In this document: one piece after another, positions 1 through 6,867 of the stretch
Numbering within the stretch: the first letter of the stretch is position 1
Layout of the letters: the number at the start of each line of letters is the position of its first letter
Source: BQOK01 sp048388525
Lineage (GTDB): Bacteria; Bacillota; Clostridia; Oscillospirales; Ruminococcaceae
Length of the DNA: 22,000 nt
Direction: 5' to 3'
Assembly (NCBI RefSeq): GCF_048388525.1
Contig: NZ_DBGCTQ010000078.1
Location: 1-22,000, forward strand
Position numbers and translations under genes: made by a program
Notes under the pieces: generated by a model
Database searches by the model: none
Told to the model about the DNA's origin: nothing
What the model saw: only the letters and a program-made list of their open reading frames with translations

Positions 1-3
1 TTT

Positions 4-828
4 TTAAAGGCGCTGTACCACTCCCCGCTCTTCCAGCACCAGCGCGCCGTCCGCCTGCACCACTTCCAACAGCTGACGCAGCGCCGGGCTGGCCAGTGCC
101 TCCGGCAAAATATTTCCACTTCCCAATCGCGCTATAAATTCCACCAGATGCGTCTTTTCCAGCAATTCCTCCCCATGGGAAGAAATTGCCTGATCAAAAG
201 CCAGTCGCTGCAATGTTTCCCCCAGCCCCCGCAGCCTGCGCAGGCTGTAATGATTCGGGCCATGGTAATAATCCGGATACAGCGCGTCGCCCAGCAGCAG
301 CAAATGATCCTGCTGTACCAGATAGGCAACCGCATCGTCGGTGTGATCACAAGGCAGGCAGATCGCCTGCACCGTCACGTCCCCCAGCTCAAATTCCTCG
401 CCGTTTTTCAATGGTGTTCCCTCCACGGCGGGAATTGGCGGCGCACAGCCAGGCTGCTCCACCGCCATGCCCTGCTGCACGATCTGATTTTCCTGCCCCC
501 ACTCCACCCGCCGGGCAACGGCTTGTATATCCCAGCTTTGTTGCCTCGCAAGCTGCAGATACCCCAGTGTGAGCGGGTTGGCATACCATGGCAGCACCAT
601 GCCCTGCAGGCCGAAACTGTGATCCCAATGCCAATGGGTCAGCGCCAGCTGCTCCGGCGCAGGAAGCCCTGCCCGGGCAACCTGTTCCATAAACTCCCGG
701 CGATGCTTTTCCGAAGCGCCCGCATCCACCATAAAACTGCGCTCTTTGCCTGCGATCAAAAAAAGGTCAGGCCGGTCTCCCTCGGCGGCGCAGGGCAGCA
801 TATAAACATGCTCGCTCATCTGTTTCAC
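4..828 (-). CDS. MBL-fold metallohydrolase, last gene of the agmatine locus in the window
   Basis: Metallo-beta-lactamase-fold hydrolase of about 274 residues. The metal-binding signature THWHWDH lies at about residues 64-70, a later histidine in CDHTDD near 162, and a bridging aspartate in LLGDALY near 181. These are the zinc or iron ligands of the glyoxalase II-like MBL superfamily. I chose the GTG at 826-828 because a GGAGG site sits 7 bases upstream; the ATG at 817-819 is the alternative, and an upstream ATG at 861 has no ribosome site and falls in a hairpin. The gene lies about 70 bases after the permease gene on the same strand and is probably co-transcribed with it. The substrate cannot be told from sequence: MBL enzymes include thioesterases, lactonases and phosphodiesterases, and none is a known part of agmatine catabolism. 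It stops 3 bases from the window edge, so further operon genes may lie outside. Confidence 0.85.
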   Translation of the reverse strand: MKQMSEHVYMLPCAAEGDRPDLFLIAGKERSFMVDAGASEKHRREFMEQVARAGLPAPEQLALTHWHWDHSFGLQGMVLPWYANPLTLGYLQLARQQSWDIQAVARRVEWGQENQIVQQGMAVEQPGCAPPIPAVEGTPLKNGEEFELGDVTVQAICLPCDHTDDAVAYLVQQDHLLLLGDALYPDYYHGPNHYSLRRLRGLGETLQRLAFDQAISSHGEELLEKTHLVEFIARLGSGNILPEALASPALRQLLEVVQADGALVLEERGVVQRL

Positions 829-844
829 GGTTTCTCCTCCATTG

Positions 845-879
845 CAGGGGACCGGCGGCAAATTGCCGCCGGTCCCCTG
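845..879. other. Perfect intercistronic hairpin between the permease and MBL genes
   Basis: Two 17-base arms (CAGGGGACCGGCGGCAA and its exact complement) are separated by a single base, so the folded loop would use a few arm bases. On the minus strand, the direction of the flanking genes, the stem is followed by the MBL gene's GGAGG site and no T-run, so it fits an mRNA processing or stability element, or a partial attenuator. On the plus strand a TTTTATTTT-like stretch follows, so it could also terminate antisense transcripts. Confidence 0.6.
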
Positions 880-899
880 TGGCTTTTATTTTGCCCTTA

Positions 900-2273
900 T
901 TATTTTTCTGCCTGTGCGCGGCTCTTTTTCATCGAACGGCTCACCAGATATTCGCCCAGCGTCAGCGCGATCACCACGCCCACGCCCAGCACCAGCGCGT
1001 ATACCAGCGGGTCTTCGCCCTCCGGCGCAATGAAGTAGAAAATGGCCGATGCGACCAGCAGCACCGCGTGGACCACCGCGATCAGAGTGCTCACCCAATC
1101 GGGGCCGGGGATGCGGAAAGGCCGGGGGGTCGTTTTATCCTTTTTGCGCAGGGTGATCAGCACAAAGGACATCACAATATAAGGCAGGAAAAAAATGATG
1201 CTGGTAAACGCCAGCAATGTCCAAAAGAGCCCCTCATTCGAACTGGCAGTAAAGCCGTAAACCAGCAGCAGCACGGTGGAGGCGATGCCCAGCAGGATGC
1301 CCGCGCCCATGGGCGCACCGGATTTGCTGGTCTTGGCAAAAATGGCGGGCAATTCGCCAAATTCCCCGGCCTCCTGCGCTGCTTTGTTGCCGCCCAGCGC
1401 CCAACTGAGAGCATATCCCAAAAAGGAGAACACGATGGCCGCCCCCAGCGCATACAGCACAACCTTGTTGCTGCCGAACACCTGGATCAGCGCGTCGATC
1501 ACACCGGAGGACTCGTCGATCTCGCCCTGGGGCATGAGCACCAGCAGCGCGCAGGCGGTGATGATATACATCACAATGGCCAGCACACCCGAAGTAAACA
1601 CGCTGCGGGGCACGTCCCGCTTTGGGTTTTCCATCTCGCCCGCAGAGCAAGACATCAGATCCAGGCCGGTAAGGGAATAAACATACACCGGGATCAGGGC
1701 AAAAAAGCCCAGGTTCAGTTCCGGCAGCATGGTCTGCGCACTGAACTCGCTGGCGCTGCCGCGGGTCGCCAACGCATACCCCGCCCCGCCAATCAGCGCC
1801 AGGCAGGCAACCGCCTTGCACACCGAGCTGATGTTGGGAATTAACTTGGTATATTTTAAGGGCAGGGCGTTCATCAGCACAATGACCCAGGTAAACACAA
1901 TGCACATCACCACCATGCCCCAAACCGACATATCCGGCATAAACAGCTGCTGGAACACGGTGCCCATCACCACAAACGCCGAGGGAATAAAGCCCACCAC
2001 GTTTACCCAGTACCACCAGGTCGTCCGGGCCGCCCACTTGTCTCCATAGGCCTTTTTCACCCAAACATAAATGCCGCCCTGATCCGGATACGCGCCGCCC
2101 AGCTCCGAACAGATCAGCGCGTGCAGCACAAAATACACGCCGCCGATCACCACAAAGCAAAACACCATCGATGGGCCCATAGCGGCTTGCGAAGCCACCA
2201 CCTCCAGTGACATAAACGCCGCAAACGCCATGCCGATCAAATCCACAAACTTTAATGTTTTCTGCCGTTCCAT
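900..2273 (-). CDS. aguD: APC-family amino acid/polyamine permease, probable agmatine/putrescine antiporter
   Basis: Integral membrane transporter of 457 residues with about 12 hydrophobic segments, the usual size of APC-superfamily antiporters. The N-terminal LIGMAFAAFMSLE stretch corresponds to TM1, and the SELGGAYPDQGGIYVWV motif after TM2 is typical of the family; the C-terminus is short and basic. Its start follows the aguA stop by 21 bases with an AGGTGAGG site, so the two are one transcription unit. Agmatine deiminase loci of lactic acid bacteria carry an APC antiporter that swaps agmatine for putrescine, and the position here argues for the same job. This assignment rests on context, because APC sequence alone does not settle substrate; a glutamate/GABA-like or general polyamine exchanger is the alternative. 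Confidence 0.8.
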   Translation of the reverse strand: MERQKTLKFVDLIGMAFAAFMSLEVVASQAAMGPSMVFCFVVIGGVYFVLHALICSELGGAYPDQGGIYVWVKKAYGDKWAARTTWWYWVNVVGFIPSAFVVMGTVFQQLFMPDMSVWGMVVMCIVFTWVIVLMNALPLKYTKLIPNISSVCKAVACLALIGGAGYALATRGSASEFSAQTMLPELNLGFFALIPVYVYSLTGLDLMSCSAGEMENPKRDVPRSVFTSGVLAIVMYIITACALLVLMPQGEIDESSGVIDALIQVFGSNKVVLYALGAAIVFSFLGYALSWALGGNKAAQEAGEFGELPAIFAKTSKSGAPMGAGILLGIASTVLLLVYGFTASSNEGLFWTLLAFTSIIFFLPYIVMSFVLITLRKKDKTTPRPFRIPGPDWVSTLIAVVHAVLLVASAIFYFIAPEGEDPLVYALVLGVGVVIALTLGEYLVSRSMKKSRAQAEK

Positions 2274-2294
2274 TTTTTCCTCACCTTTCGCTTT

Positions 2295-3407
2295 TTATTT
2301 TGTACGCGGCCCTTCCACGCGGGGCTGCTGTTGGGTCCCGCAGTGGATATTCCCTCCGCCCAAAAACATCTCGTGGCATTCCACCCCCACGATCTCCCGG
2401 TCAGGGTATGCCCCGCGCAGCACCTCTTCGGCCTGTTTATCGTACACCGGATCTCCAAATTTCGGAAACACGATCCCTCCGTTCGCAGTGTAATAGTTTA
2501 CGTAAGAGGCGGGCAGTCGGGTACCCGCCTCCGGCGGCCAAAACTCGCACACCTTGTCCATTCCTTCCCGTTCCTCTTCCGTAAGGAAGATCGGCCTTGG
2601 AATGTGCAGCTTGTGGATCTTCAGCTTGCGGCCTTTTGCGTCGGTAACCGCCGCCAGCGTGTCATAGCAAGCCTTGGATATAGCGTACTGGGGGTCGCTT
2701 TCATCGTCGGTCCAGGCCAGCACACACTCACCCGGCTTTACAAAGTTAAAAATATTGTCCACATGGCCGTTGGTCTCGTCCAAATAGATCCCTTCTTTAA
2801 GCCAAATCACCTTTTCCACATTCAAATATTCCCGCAGGGTCGTCTCGATCTCCTTTTTCGTCATCTGCGGGTTGCGGCCCTCGCTCAGCAGGCAGGATTC
2901 GGTGACCACAAGAGTTCCCTCTCCGTCCACATGGATCGACCCGCCTTCCAGTACAAAAGTATCCAAACGATACCGGTCGGCTTTCACCAGGCCACATACC
3001 TTGCTGGCGATCCGGTCGTCCTCTGCCCAAGGGAAATACAGGCCATCCACCAAGCCTCCCCAAGCGTTAAAGCACCAGTCCACACCTCGGATCTCCTTGC
3101 CATTGGTCACAAAGGTCGGGCCGGTATCCCGAATCCAAAAATCATCGTTGGTCAGTTCCACCACCTGCGCAAAATCACCCATTTCATTCAGGGCCACATC
3201 GTATTGATCCGGGTTCACCCCCACCGTGACCGGTTCAAACCGGCTTATGGCCCGGGCAAATTCCACAAACGCCTTTTGCGCCAGTTTTCCGCCGTAACGG
3301 AAAGTATCCCGGCGCTGCGGCCAGATCATCCAACAGCGTTCGTGGGGTTCAAACTCTCCCGGCATCCAAAAGCCGTCAGCCTTGGGGGTACTGTCGAGTT
3401 TTTTCAT
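2295..3407 (-). CDS. aguA: Agmatine deiminase
   Basis: Hydrolyses agmatine to N-carbamoylputrescine and ammonia, in the cytoplasm; a member of the guanidino-modifying (PPAD) superfamily. The protein has 370 residues, the normal length. Family landmarks are visible: FWIRDTGPTFV, the LEGGSIHVDGEGT segment with its histidine, ETNGHVDNIF with the second conserved histidine, and the C-terminal GGGNIHCGTQQQP that carries the nucleophile, here about Cys356, matching the catalytic cysteine position in characterised enzymes. I start at the ATG at 3405-3407 because the sequence beginning MKKLDSTPKADGF aligns with the family N-terminus and an AAAGGTGG site lies upstream; the 22-residue extension to 3473 lacks one. 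It is followed closely by the permease gene. The 197-base gap upstream contains the rpiR terminator but no convincing promoter, so expression may come from readthrough or a weak local promoter. Confidence 0.96.
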   Translation of the reverse strand: MKKLDSTPKADGFWMPGEFEPHERCWMIWPQRRDTFRYGGKLAQKAFVEFARAISRFEPVTVGVNPDQYDVALNEMGDFAQVVELTNDDFWIRDTGPTFVTNGKEIRGVDWCFNAWGGLVDGLYFPWAEDDRIASKVCGLVKADRYRLDTFVLEGGSIHVDGEGTLVVTESCLLSEGRNPQMTKKEIETTLREYLNVEKVIWLKEGIYLDETNGHVDNIFNFVKPGECVLAWTDDESDPQYAISKACYDTLAAVTDAKGRKLKIHKLHIPRPIFLTEEEREGMDKVCEFWPPEAGTRLPASYVNYYTANGGIVFPKFGDPVYDKQAEEVLRGAYPDREIVGVECHEMFLGGGNIHCGTQQQPRVEGPRTK

Positions 3408-3538
3408 AAAAAGCAACGTCCACCTTTCTTCTTCGCAAACATTTAAAAGCATTTCAGCAATGCGCGCAGCCACCCTGCCGCCAGACTTTTATCATGCTCA
3501 GCGAGCCCAGTGGAGGCTCTTCATGTAAAAGGATACAG

Positions 3539-3575
3539 AAAAAAAGCGGTTCTGCCAAGTGGCAAACCCGCTTTT
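3539..3575 (-). terminator. Rho-independent terminator after rpiR
   Basis: On the minus strand a 15-base stem (AAAAGCGGGTTTGCC against GGCAGAACCGCTTTT, one mismatch and one G-U pair) with a 4-base loop is followed by a run of seven T. It lies about 30 bases past the rpiR stop and before aguA, so it should separate or attenuate the two. Confidence 0.85.
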
Positions 3576-3604
3576 GAAAAGGCTGTAAAAAAACTCGGTA
3601 ATCG

Positions 3605-4396
3605 TTACAAATTCGGTAACAAATTTACCTCATTACCCACTAACCGGCTGTATACCATGGTTTCCACCACTGCCAGCATGGAAATGCGTGAGGTGATATC
3701 CTGTCCACGGCAGGCAAGCCCATCGCTGAACACATAAAAGTCCAGGTCACACAAGTTTTGAATGGGGTTGTTGGTGGAACCAGTCACCGACACCACGGTG
3801 GGCTTTTTCTGCGCAAGCACGCTCTCGATGATCCGGATCACCGCTCCATTTTTACCGGAAAAAGAGAGCGCCAGCAGCAGATCCCTGTCCTGAATTTGCT
3901 CAATGGCAGACTGCACCTCAAATTCTTCGCAGGGAAACACCACTCGCAGCCCCAAAGTTACCAACAGGCGCCGGGTATAAGCCCCCACATCGCGGCTCAG
4001 GCCCTCGGCCACCAGATAGATCGTGGGATCTTTGTCCAGCAGGGCGTTCCAGCGGGCCAGGCGCTCCTGGCTGATCACCCGTACCGACTCATTGATATTC
4101 TTCAAGTAGGCGCTCATGTAGTTTTTTTGCCACAAAGCCTGGGGGATCTGGGCCGTGGGCACCGCAAAATCTGTCAGCTTCAACACGCTGGAAAACTCGC
4201 CGTAACCCGAAAATCCCAGTTTTTTCACAAATCGGAACATGGTGGTGGTGGATACATAACAGGCATTTGCCAGCTCACGGATATTCATATCCTTCACCTG
4301 CGAAAGATTGCGCACCACATAATCAAAAATCTTTTTTTCCCCTTGGCTCAGCTTTTGCAAATTGCGGTTCGCCCGTTCAAAAAAATCCGCTGGCAT
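3605..4396 (-). CDS. MurR/RpiR-family transcriptional regulator with SIS domain
   Basis: Transcription factor of about 263 residues. The N-terminal part (about residues 5-80) is an RpiR-type helix-turn-helix: LSQGEKKIFDYV followed by MNIRELANACYVSTTTMFRFVKK, with the usual recognition helix pattern. The C-terminal part (about 110-240) is a SIS domain, recognisable by GLSRDVGAYTRRLL and ALSFSGKNGAVIRIIE. SIS domains of this family usually sense phosphosugars. I start at the ATG at 4394-4396, which has an AAAGGGGG site just upstream. The gene sits between aguA, on the same strand, and the divergent ptcA, which makes it the likely local regulator. This is unusual, since characterised AgDI regulators are LuxR-type (lactic acid bacteria) or TetR-type (Pseudomonas). 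The ligand is unknown; a phosphorylated pathway metabolite such as carbamoyl phosphate is possible but speculative. Confidence 0.9.
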   Translation of the reverse strand: MPADFFERANRNLQKLSQGEKKIFDYVVRNLSQVKDMNIRELANACYVSTTTMFRFVKKLGFSGYGEFSSVLKLTDFAVPTAQIPQALWQKNYMSAYLKNINESVRVISQERLARWNALLDKDPTIYLVAEGLSRDVGAYTRRLLVTLGLRVVFPCEEFEVQSAIEQIQDRDLLLALSFSGKNGAVIRIIESVLAQKKPTVVSVTGSTNNPIQNLCDLDFYVFSDGLACRGQDITSRISMLAVVETMVYSRLVGNEVNLLPNL

Positions 4397-4426
4397 GGTG
4401 TATTCCCCCTTTTTCTCTCTCGTAAT

Positions 4427-4455
4427 ATAATACCGCGCTCCGGATGCAAAGACAA
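4427..4455 (-). promoter_or_regulatory. Sigma-A promoter of rpiR
   Basis: On the minus strand, TTGTCT (-35, plus-strand 4450-4455) and TATTAT (-10, 4427-4432) are separated by exactly 17 bases. The start codon lies about 30 bases past the -10. The spacing and match are close to consensus. Confidence 0.75.
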
Positions 4456-4466
4456 CCATCAGCCTG

Positions 4467-4497
4467 AAACATTTTTACTGAAAATGTAAAAATGTTT
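4467..4497. promoter_or_regulatory. Perfect 12-bp inverted repeat, candidate operator for the RpiR regulator
   Basis: Arms AAACATTTTTAC (4467-4478) and GTAAAAATGTTT (4486-4497) are exact complements separated by TGAAAAT. The site lies 11 bases upstream of the rpiR -35 and about 40 bases upstream of the ptcA -35, in an A/T-rich island within GC-rich DNA. Palindromes in the intergenic region beside a regulator gene are typical operators; binding by this RpiR protein is inferred. Confidence 0.6.
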
Positions 4498-4535
4498 TTC
4501 TTTATTTCTCACTTTTCCCAAATGCTCCCCGGCAG

Positions 4536-4565
4536 TTTACAGTGCCGCAGAAAAGCTGCTATGCT
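4536..4565 (+). promoter_or_regulatory. Sigma-A promoter of ptcA
   Basis: TTTACA (4536-4541) and TATGCT (4560-4565) are separated by 18 bases. Transcription would start near 4572 and give a leader of about 65 bases before the ptcA ATG. Confidence 0.6.
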
Positions 4566-4636
4566 TTTGTTGCAGCCACAAAGCGCCGGCAGACCAATGC
4601 GGTCTTGCGCCGCCTTAAAAGGAGTTTGAGAAAACT

Positions 4637-5668
4637 ATGATAAAACCGAAACATCTGCTTGATACCATTGACCTGAGCCGCGAAGAGATGCTGGAGCTTT
4701 TTGAAACCATCCGTATGCTGAAAAAAGCTGACGCACAGGGCGCGGTGCCTCAACTTTTAAAGGGCGCTACCCTGGCAATGATTTTTGAGGAGCCCAGCAC
4801 CCGCACCCGTGTTTCTTTCGAAACCGCCATGACCGATCTGGGTGGTCATGCGTTGTACCTGAAGCCAGGTGAGATTCATTTCGGTTCCCATGAGGCCATT
4901 CAAGACACCGCCCGCATCCTTTCCAGCATGTGCGACGGCATTATGCTGCGCAGCAAAGAACACGAAACTGTGCTCAAGCTGGCCGGGCATGCCAGTGTAC
5001 CCGTGTTCAACGCCATGACTTATTATAACCATCCAACTCAAGGTATCTGTGATTTCTTTACTATGAGCGAGCACCTTCCCGCCGGTAAAAAACTGGAGGA
5101 CCTGCACGTGGTTTTTGTAGGCGATTCCCGCCAGGATACCGGCATCATGAGCAAAGAGACCGGCCACATGTGCGCCACCCTGGGTCTGCGATATACCGTA
5201 TGCTCTCCCACCCGTTATTCCATGAGCGAACAGGAGCAAGCCAAGATCCGCGAAAAAATGGTTCAGACCGGCGGTACGCTGGTGGTAACCGACGACGTGG
5301 ACGCCGCGGTCTGTGACGCCGATTTCATAGTACCCGATGTGTGGACCTATTATGGGTACGAGAGCGAAGAAGCCGACCGGATGGCCGCTTTTATGCCCAA
5401 ATACCAACTGAATATGGATATGTTGAACCGGGCCCCCACCCACTGCAAAGCCCTGCACTGCCTGCCCGCCAATCGGGAAGTCGAGATCACCAGCGAAGTG
5501 CTGGATCATCCCACCCGCTCGCTGGTGTTCCAGGAAGCGGAAAATCGTCTGCACACCCAGCGCGGTTTGCTGGCCTGGTATCTTTATCCCAGGATGAAGC
5601 AGGCAAACGAAAGCTTGCGGCAGTACAACGAAGGCCACATGCGTGCGTTTTTAGACGCTGTCCTGTAA
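4637..5668 (+). CDS. ptcA: Putrescine carbamoyltransferase (ornithine carbamoyltransferase family)
   Basis: Catalyses phosphorolysis of N-carbamoylputrescine to putrescine and carbamoyl phosphate in the AgDI pathway. The 343-residue protein has the family landmarks: carbamoyl phosphate loop STRTR at 54-58, HPTQ at 132-135, and HCLP at 274-277. The ornithine-binding loop with its SMG triplet, diagnostic of true ornithine carbamoyltransferases, is replaced by DVWTYYGYE at about 234-242. The C-terminus continues past the core as a helix (about 318-343), as in putrescine carbamoyltransferases. These features and the adjacent aguA favour the putrescine enzyme over argF. The ATG is preceded by AAGGAG with 13-base spacing. 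It is transcribed divergently from the rest of the locus, whereas known AgDI operons usually keep all genes on one strand. An ornithine carbamoyltransferase role remains a minor alternative. Confidence 0.88.
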   Translation: MIKPKHLLDTIDLSREEMLELFETIRMLKKADAQGAVPQLLKGATLAMIFEEPSTRTRVSFETAMTDLGGHALYLKPGEIHFGSHEAIQDTARILSSMCDGIMLRSKEHETVLKLAGHASVPVFNAMTYYNHPTQGICDFFTMSEHLPAGKKLEDLHVVFVGDSRQDTGIMSKETGHMCATLGLRYTVCSPTRYSMSEQEQAKIREKMVQTGGTLVVTDDVDAAVCDADFIVPDVWTYYGYESEEADRMAAFMPKYQLNMDMLNRAPTHCKALHCLPANREVEITSEVLDHPTRSLVFQEAENRLHTQRGLLAWYLYPRMKQANESLRQYNEGHMRAFLDAVL

Positions 5669-5737
5669 GCGCCTTTACCGCTTTCCTCCTTGCTTTTCTC
5701 TTGTGCAACTTGTTTGCATTTCACAAAGCTGCCGGCT

Positions 5738-5763
5738 GGGTGTGTATACCACCATACCCACCC
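5738..5763. other. Secondary hairpin upstream of the ptcA terminator
   Basis: GGGTGTGTAT and ATACCCACCC pair over nine of ten positions around a 6-base loop, just before the main terminator stem. It may be part of a tandem terminator or a 3' stabiliser for ptcA mRNA. Confidence 0.35.
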
Positions 5764-5775
5764 GGCAAAACGCAA

Positions 5776-5830
5776 GCAAAAGCTCCCTGCCCACAAACCT
5801 CACGTGGGTAGGGAGCTTTTGCTTCTTTAT
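5776..5830. terminator. Bidirectional terminator between ptcA and the LysR gene
   Basis: A 19-base stem (arms at 5776-5794 and 5804-5822, one G-U pair) with a 9-base loop is followed on the plus strand by TTCTTTATT and on the minus strand by TTGCGTTTTGCC. It serves the converging ptcA and LysR genes. Confidence 0.85.
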
Positions 5831-5853
5831 TGGGGAATATTGTTATGCTGTGC

Positions 5854-6762
5854 TCAGTTTTCCGGGCATGGCTCGGGGTAATCCAGCTCATAGGTCCGGC
5901 ACAGCTCCATAAAGCGGCGCATGGCCGGGGTCACGAACTTGTCCTTGTGCCACACCATCTGAAAGGTGCGCTTAAAGTCCATTCCCTCCACCCGGAACGA
6001 GCGCACCCTTCCCCTCGCCAGGGGCGCCGCCGCCAGCCGGCGCGGCAGCACGGCCACCCCCAGCCCCTCCATGGCGGCGTTCACCAGCGCGCCGGTGCTG
6101 GTGCTCTCCCACAAAGGCTCCACCGCCACCCCTGCGGCCGCCAGGGCCCGGTCAAACACCTCGCGGGTGCCGCTGCCCGCCTCCCGCAGCAAAAATTTCT
6201 GCTGCAAAAACGTCTCCCTGCTCACCAGCTGCCCCTGTTCAAAGGGCCCGCTCCTCGAACAGACCCCCACCAGCTCATCCTCCATATAGGGCTCCGCCAG
6301 CAGCCCTTCCCCCTGCACCGCGTCCTCCACCAAAGCAAGATCCAGCTTGTTTTCGTGCAGCGCCCGCTCCAGTTCTTTCGAGGGCCGCACCCGCGCCTGC
6401 ACCTCAATGGCCGGTTCTCTCTGCCGGAACGCCTTCACATAGTAGGGCAAAAACTGCGAACCCACCGTTATGCTGGCTCCCACCCGCAGGGGGCCGCCGG
6501 AGCCCCCGCCCCGCAGGCCCTTTTCCATCCCGTCGAACAGCGCCTCAATGTGCACCGCGTATTCCCGCAGCTGCTCCCCCGCCGCCGTCAGATACAGCCG
6601 CCGCCCCAGGCGCTCGAACAGGCGGGTCCCATAATACTGTTCCAGCTCCGCCACCGCCTGGCTCACCGCGGGCTGGCTCAGGTAAAGCGCCTCGGCCGCC
6701 CGGGTCATGCTGTATCCGCAGGCGCACACGCTCAAAAAGATATGCAGGTGCCGCCTCGTCAT
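5854..6762 (-). CDS. LysR-family transcriptional regulator
   Basis: LysR-type regulator of 302 residues, the standard length. The N-terminal winged helix-turn-helix covers about residues 1-60, with the typical run SMTRAAEALYLSQPAVSQAV and the end of the wing at GTRLFERLGRR; residues about 85-290 form the periplasmic-binding-protein-like effector domain. I take the ATG at 6760-6762, which follows a purine-rich GGGGGAGGG site; an upstream in-frame extension to 6798 runs into the promoter. It is divergent from the CHR transporter genes, the usual arrangement for a LysR protein and its target. The effector is not evident. LysR proteins beside CHR genes are often annotated as chromate or sulfate responsive, but this was not demonstrated here. 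Confidence 0.92.
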   Translation of the reverse strand: MTRRHLHIFLSVCACGYSMTRAAEALYLSQPAVSQAVAELEQYYGTRLFERLGRRLYLTAAGEQLREYAVHIEALFDGMEKGLRGGGSGGPLRVGASITVGSQFLPYYVKAFRQREPAIEVQARVRPSKELERALHENKLDLALVEDAVQGEGLLAEPYMEDELVGVCSRSGPFEQGQLVSRETFLQQKFLLREAGSGTREVFDRALAAAGVAVEPLWESTSTGALVNAAMEGLGVAVLPRRLAAAPLARGRVRSFRVEGMDFKRTFQMVWHKDKFVTPAMRRFMELCRTYELDYPEPCPEN

Positions 6763-6779
6763 TCCCTCCCCCTCTTTCC

Positions 6780-6836
6780 ATAAGTAATTTATTATCACTT
6801 TTATAAAATTATACTATTTTACTTATCGCTTTGCAA
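6780..6836. promoter_or_regulatory. Divergent LysR/chr control region with overlapping promoters and a long dyad
   Basis: On the minus strand TTGCAA (6831-6836) and TATAAT (6808-6813) are separated by 17 bases, a near-consensus promoter for the LysR gene. On the plus strand TATACT (6810-6815) is a -10 for the chr genes with only a weak -35 upstream. ATAAGTAA (6780-6787) and TTACTTAT (6819-6826) form an 8-bp dyad bracketing both -10 elements. The region is strikingly A/T-rich. LysR binding is inferred. Confidence 0.65.
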
Positions 6837-6867
6837 TGCGTATCATGGGAACAGGGAGTTGATGAAT

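Noticed and set aside
879..1844. A 321-codon open frame on the plus strand opposite the permease gene
   Set aside because: Its translation is dominated by His, Gln and Arg, it has no ribosome site or motif, and the minus-strand frame encodes a clear membrane transporter.
4637..5668. Anabolic ornithine carbamoyltransferase (argF)
   Set aside because: The SMG ornithine loop is missing, the C-terminus is extended, and the gene is divergent from an agmatine deiminase unit, all of which favour putrescine carbamoyltransferase.
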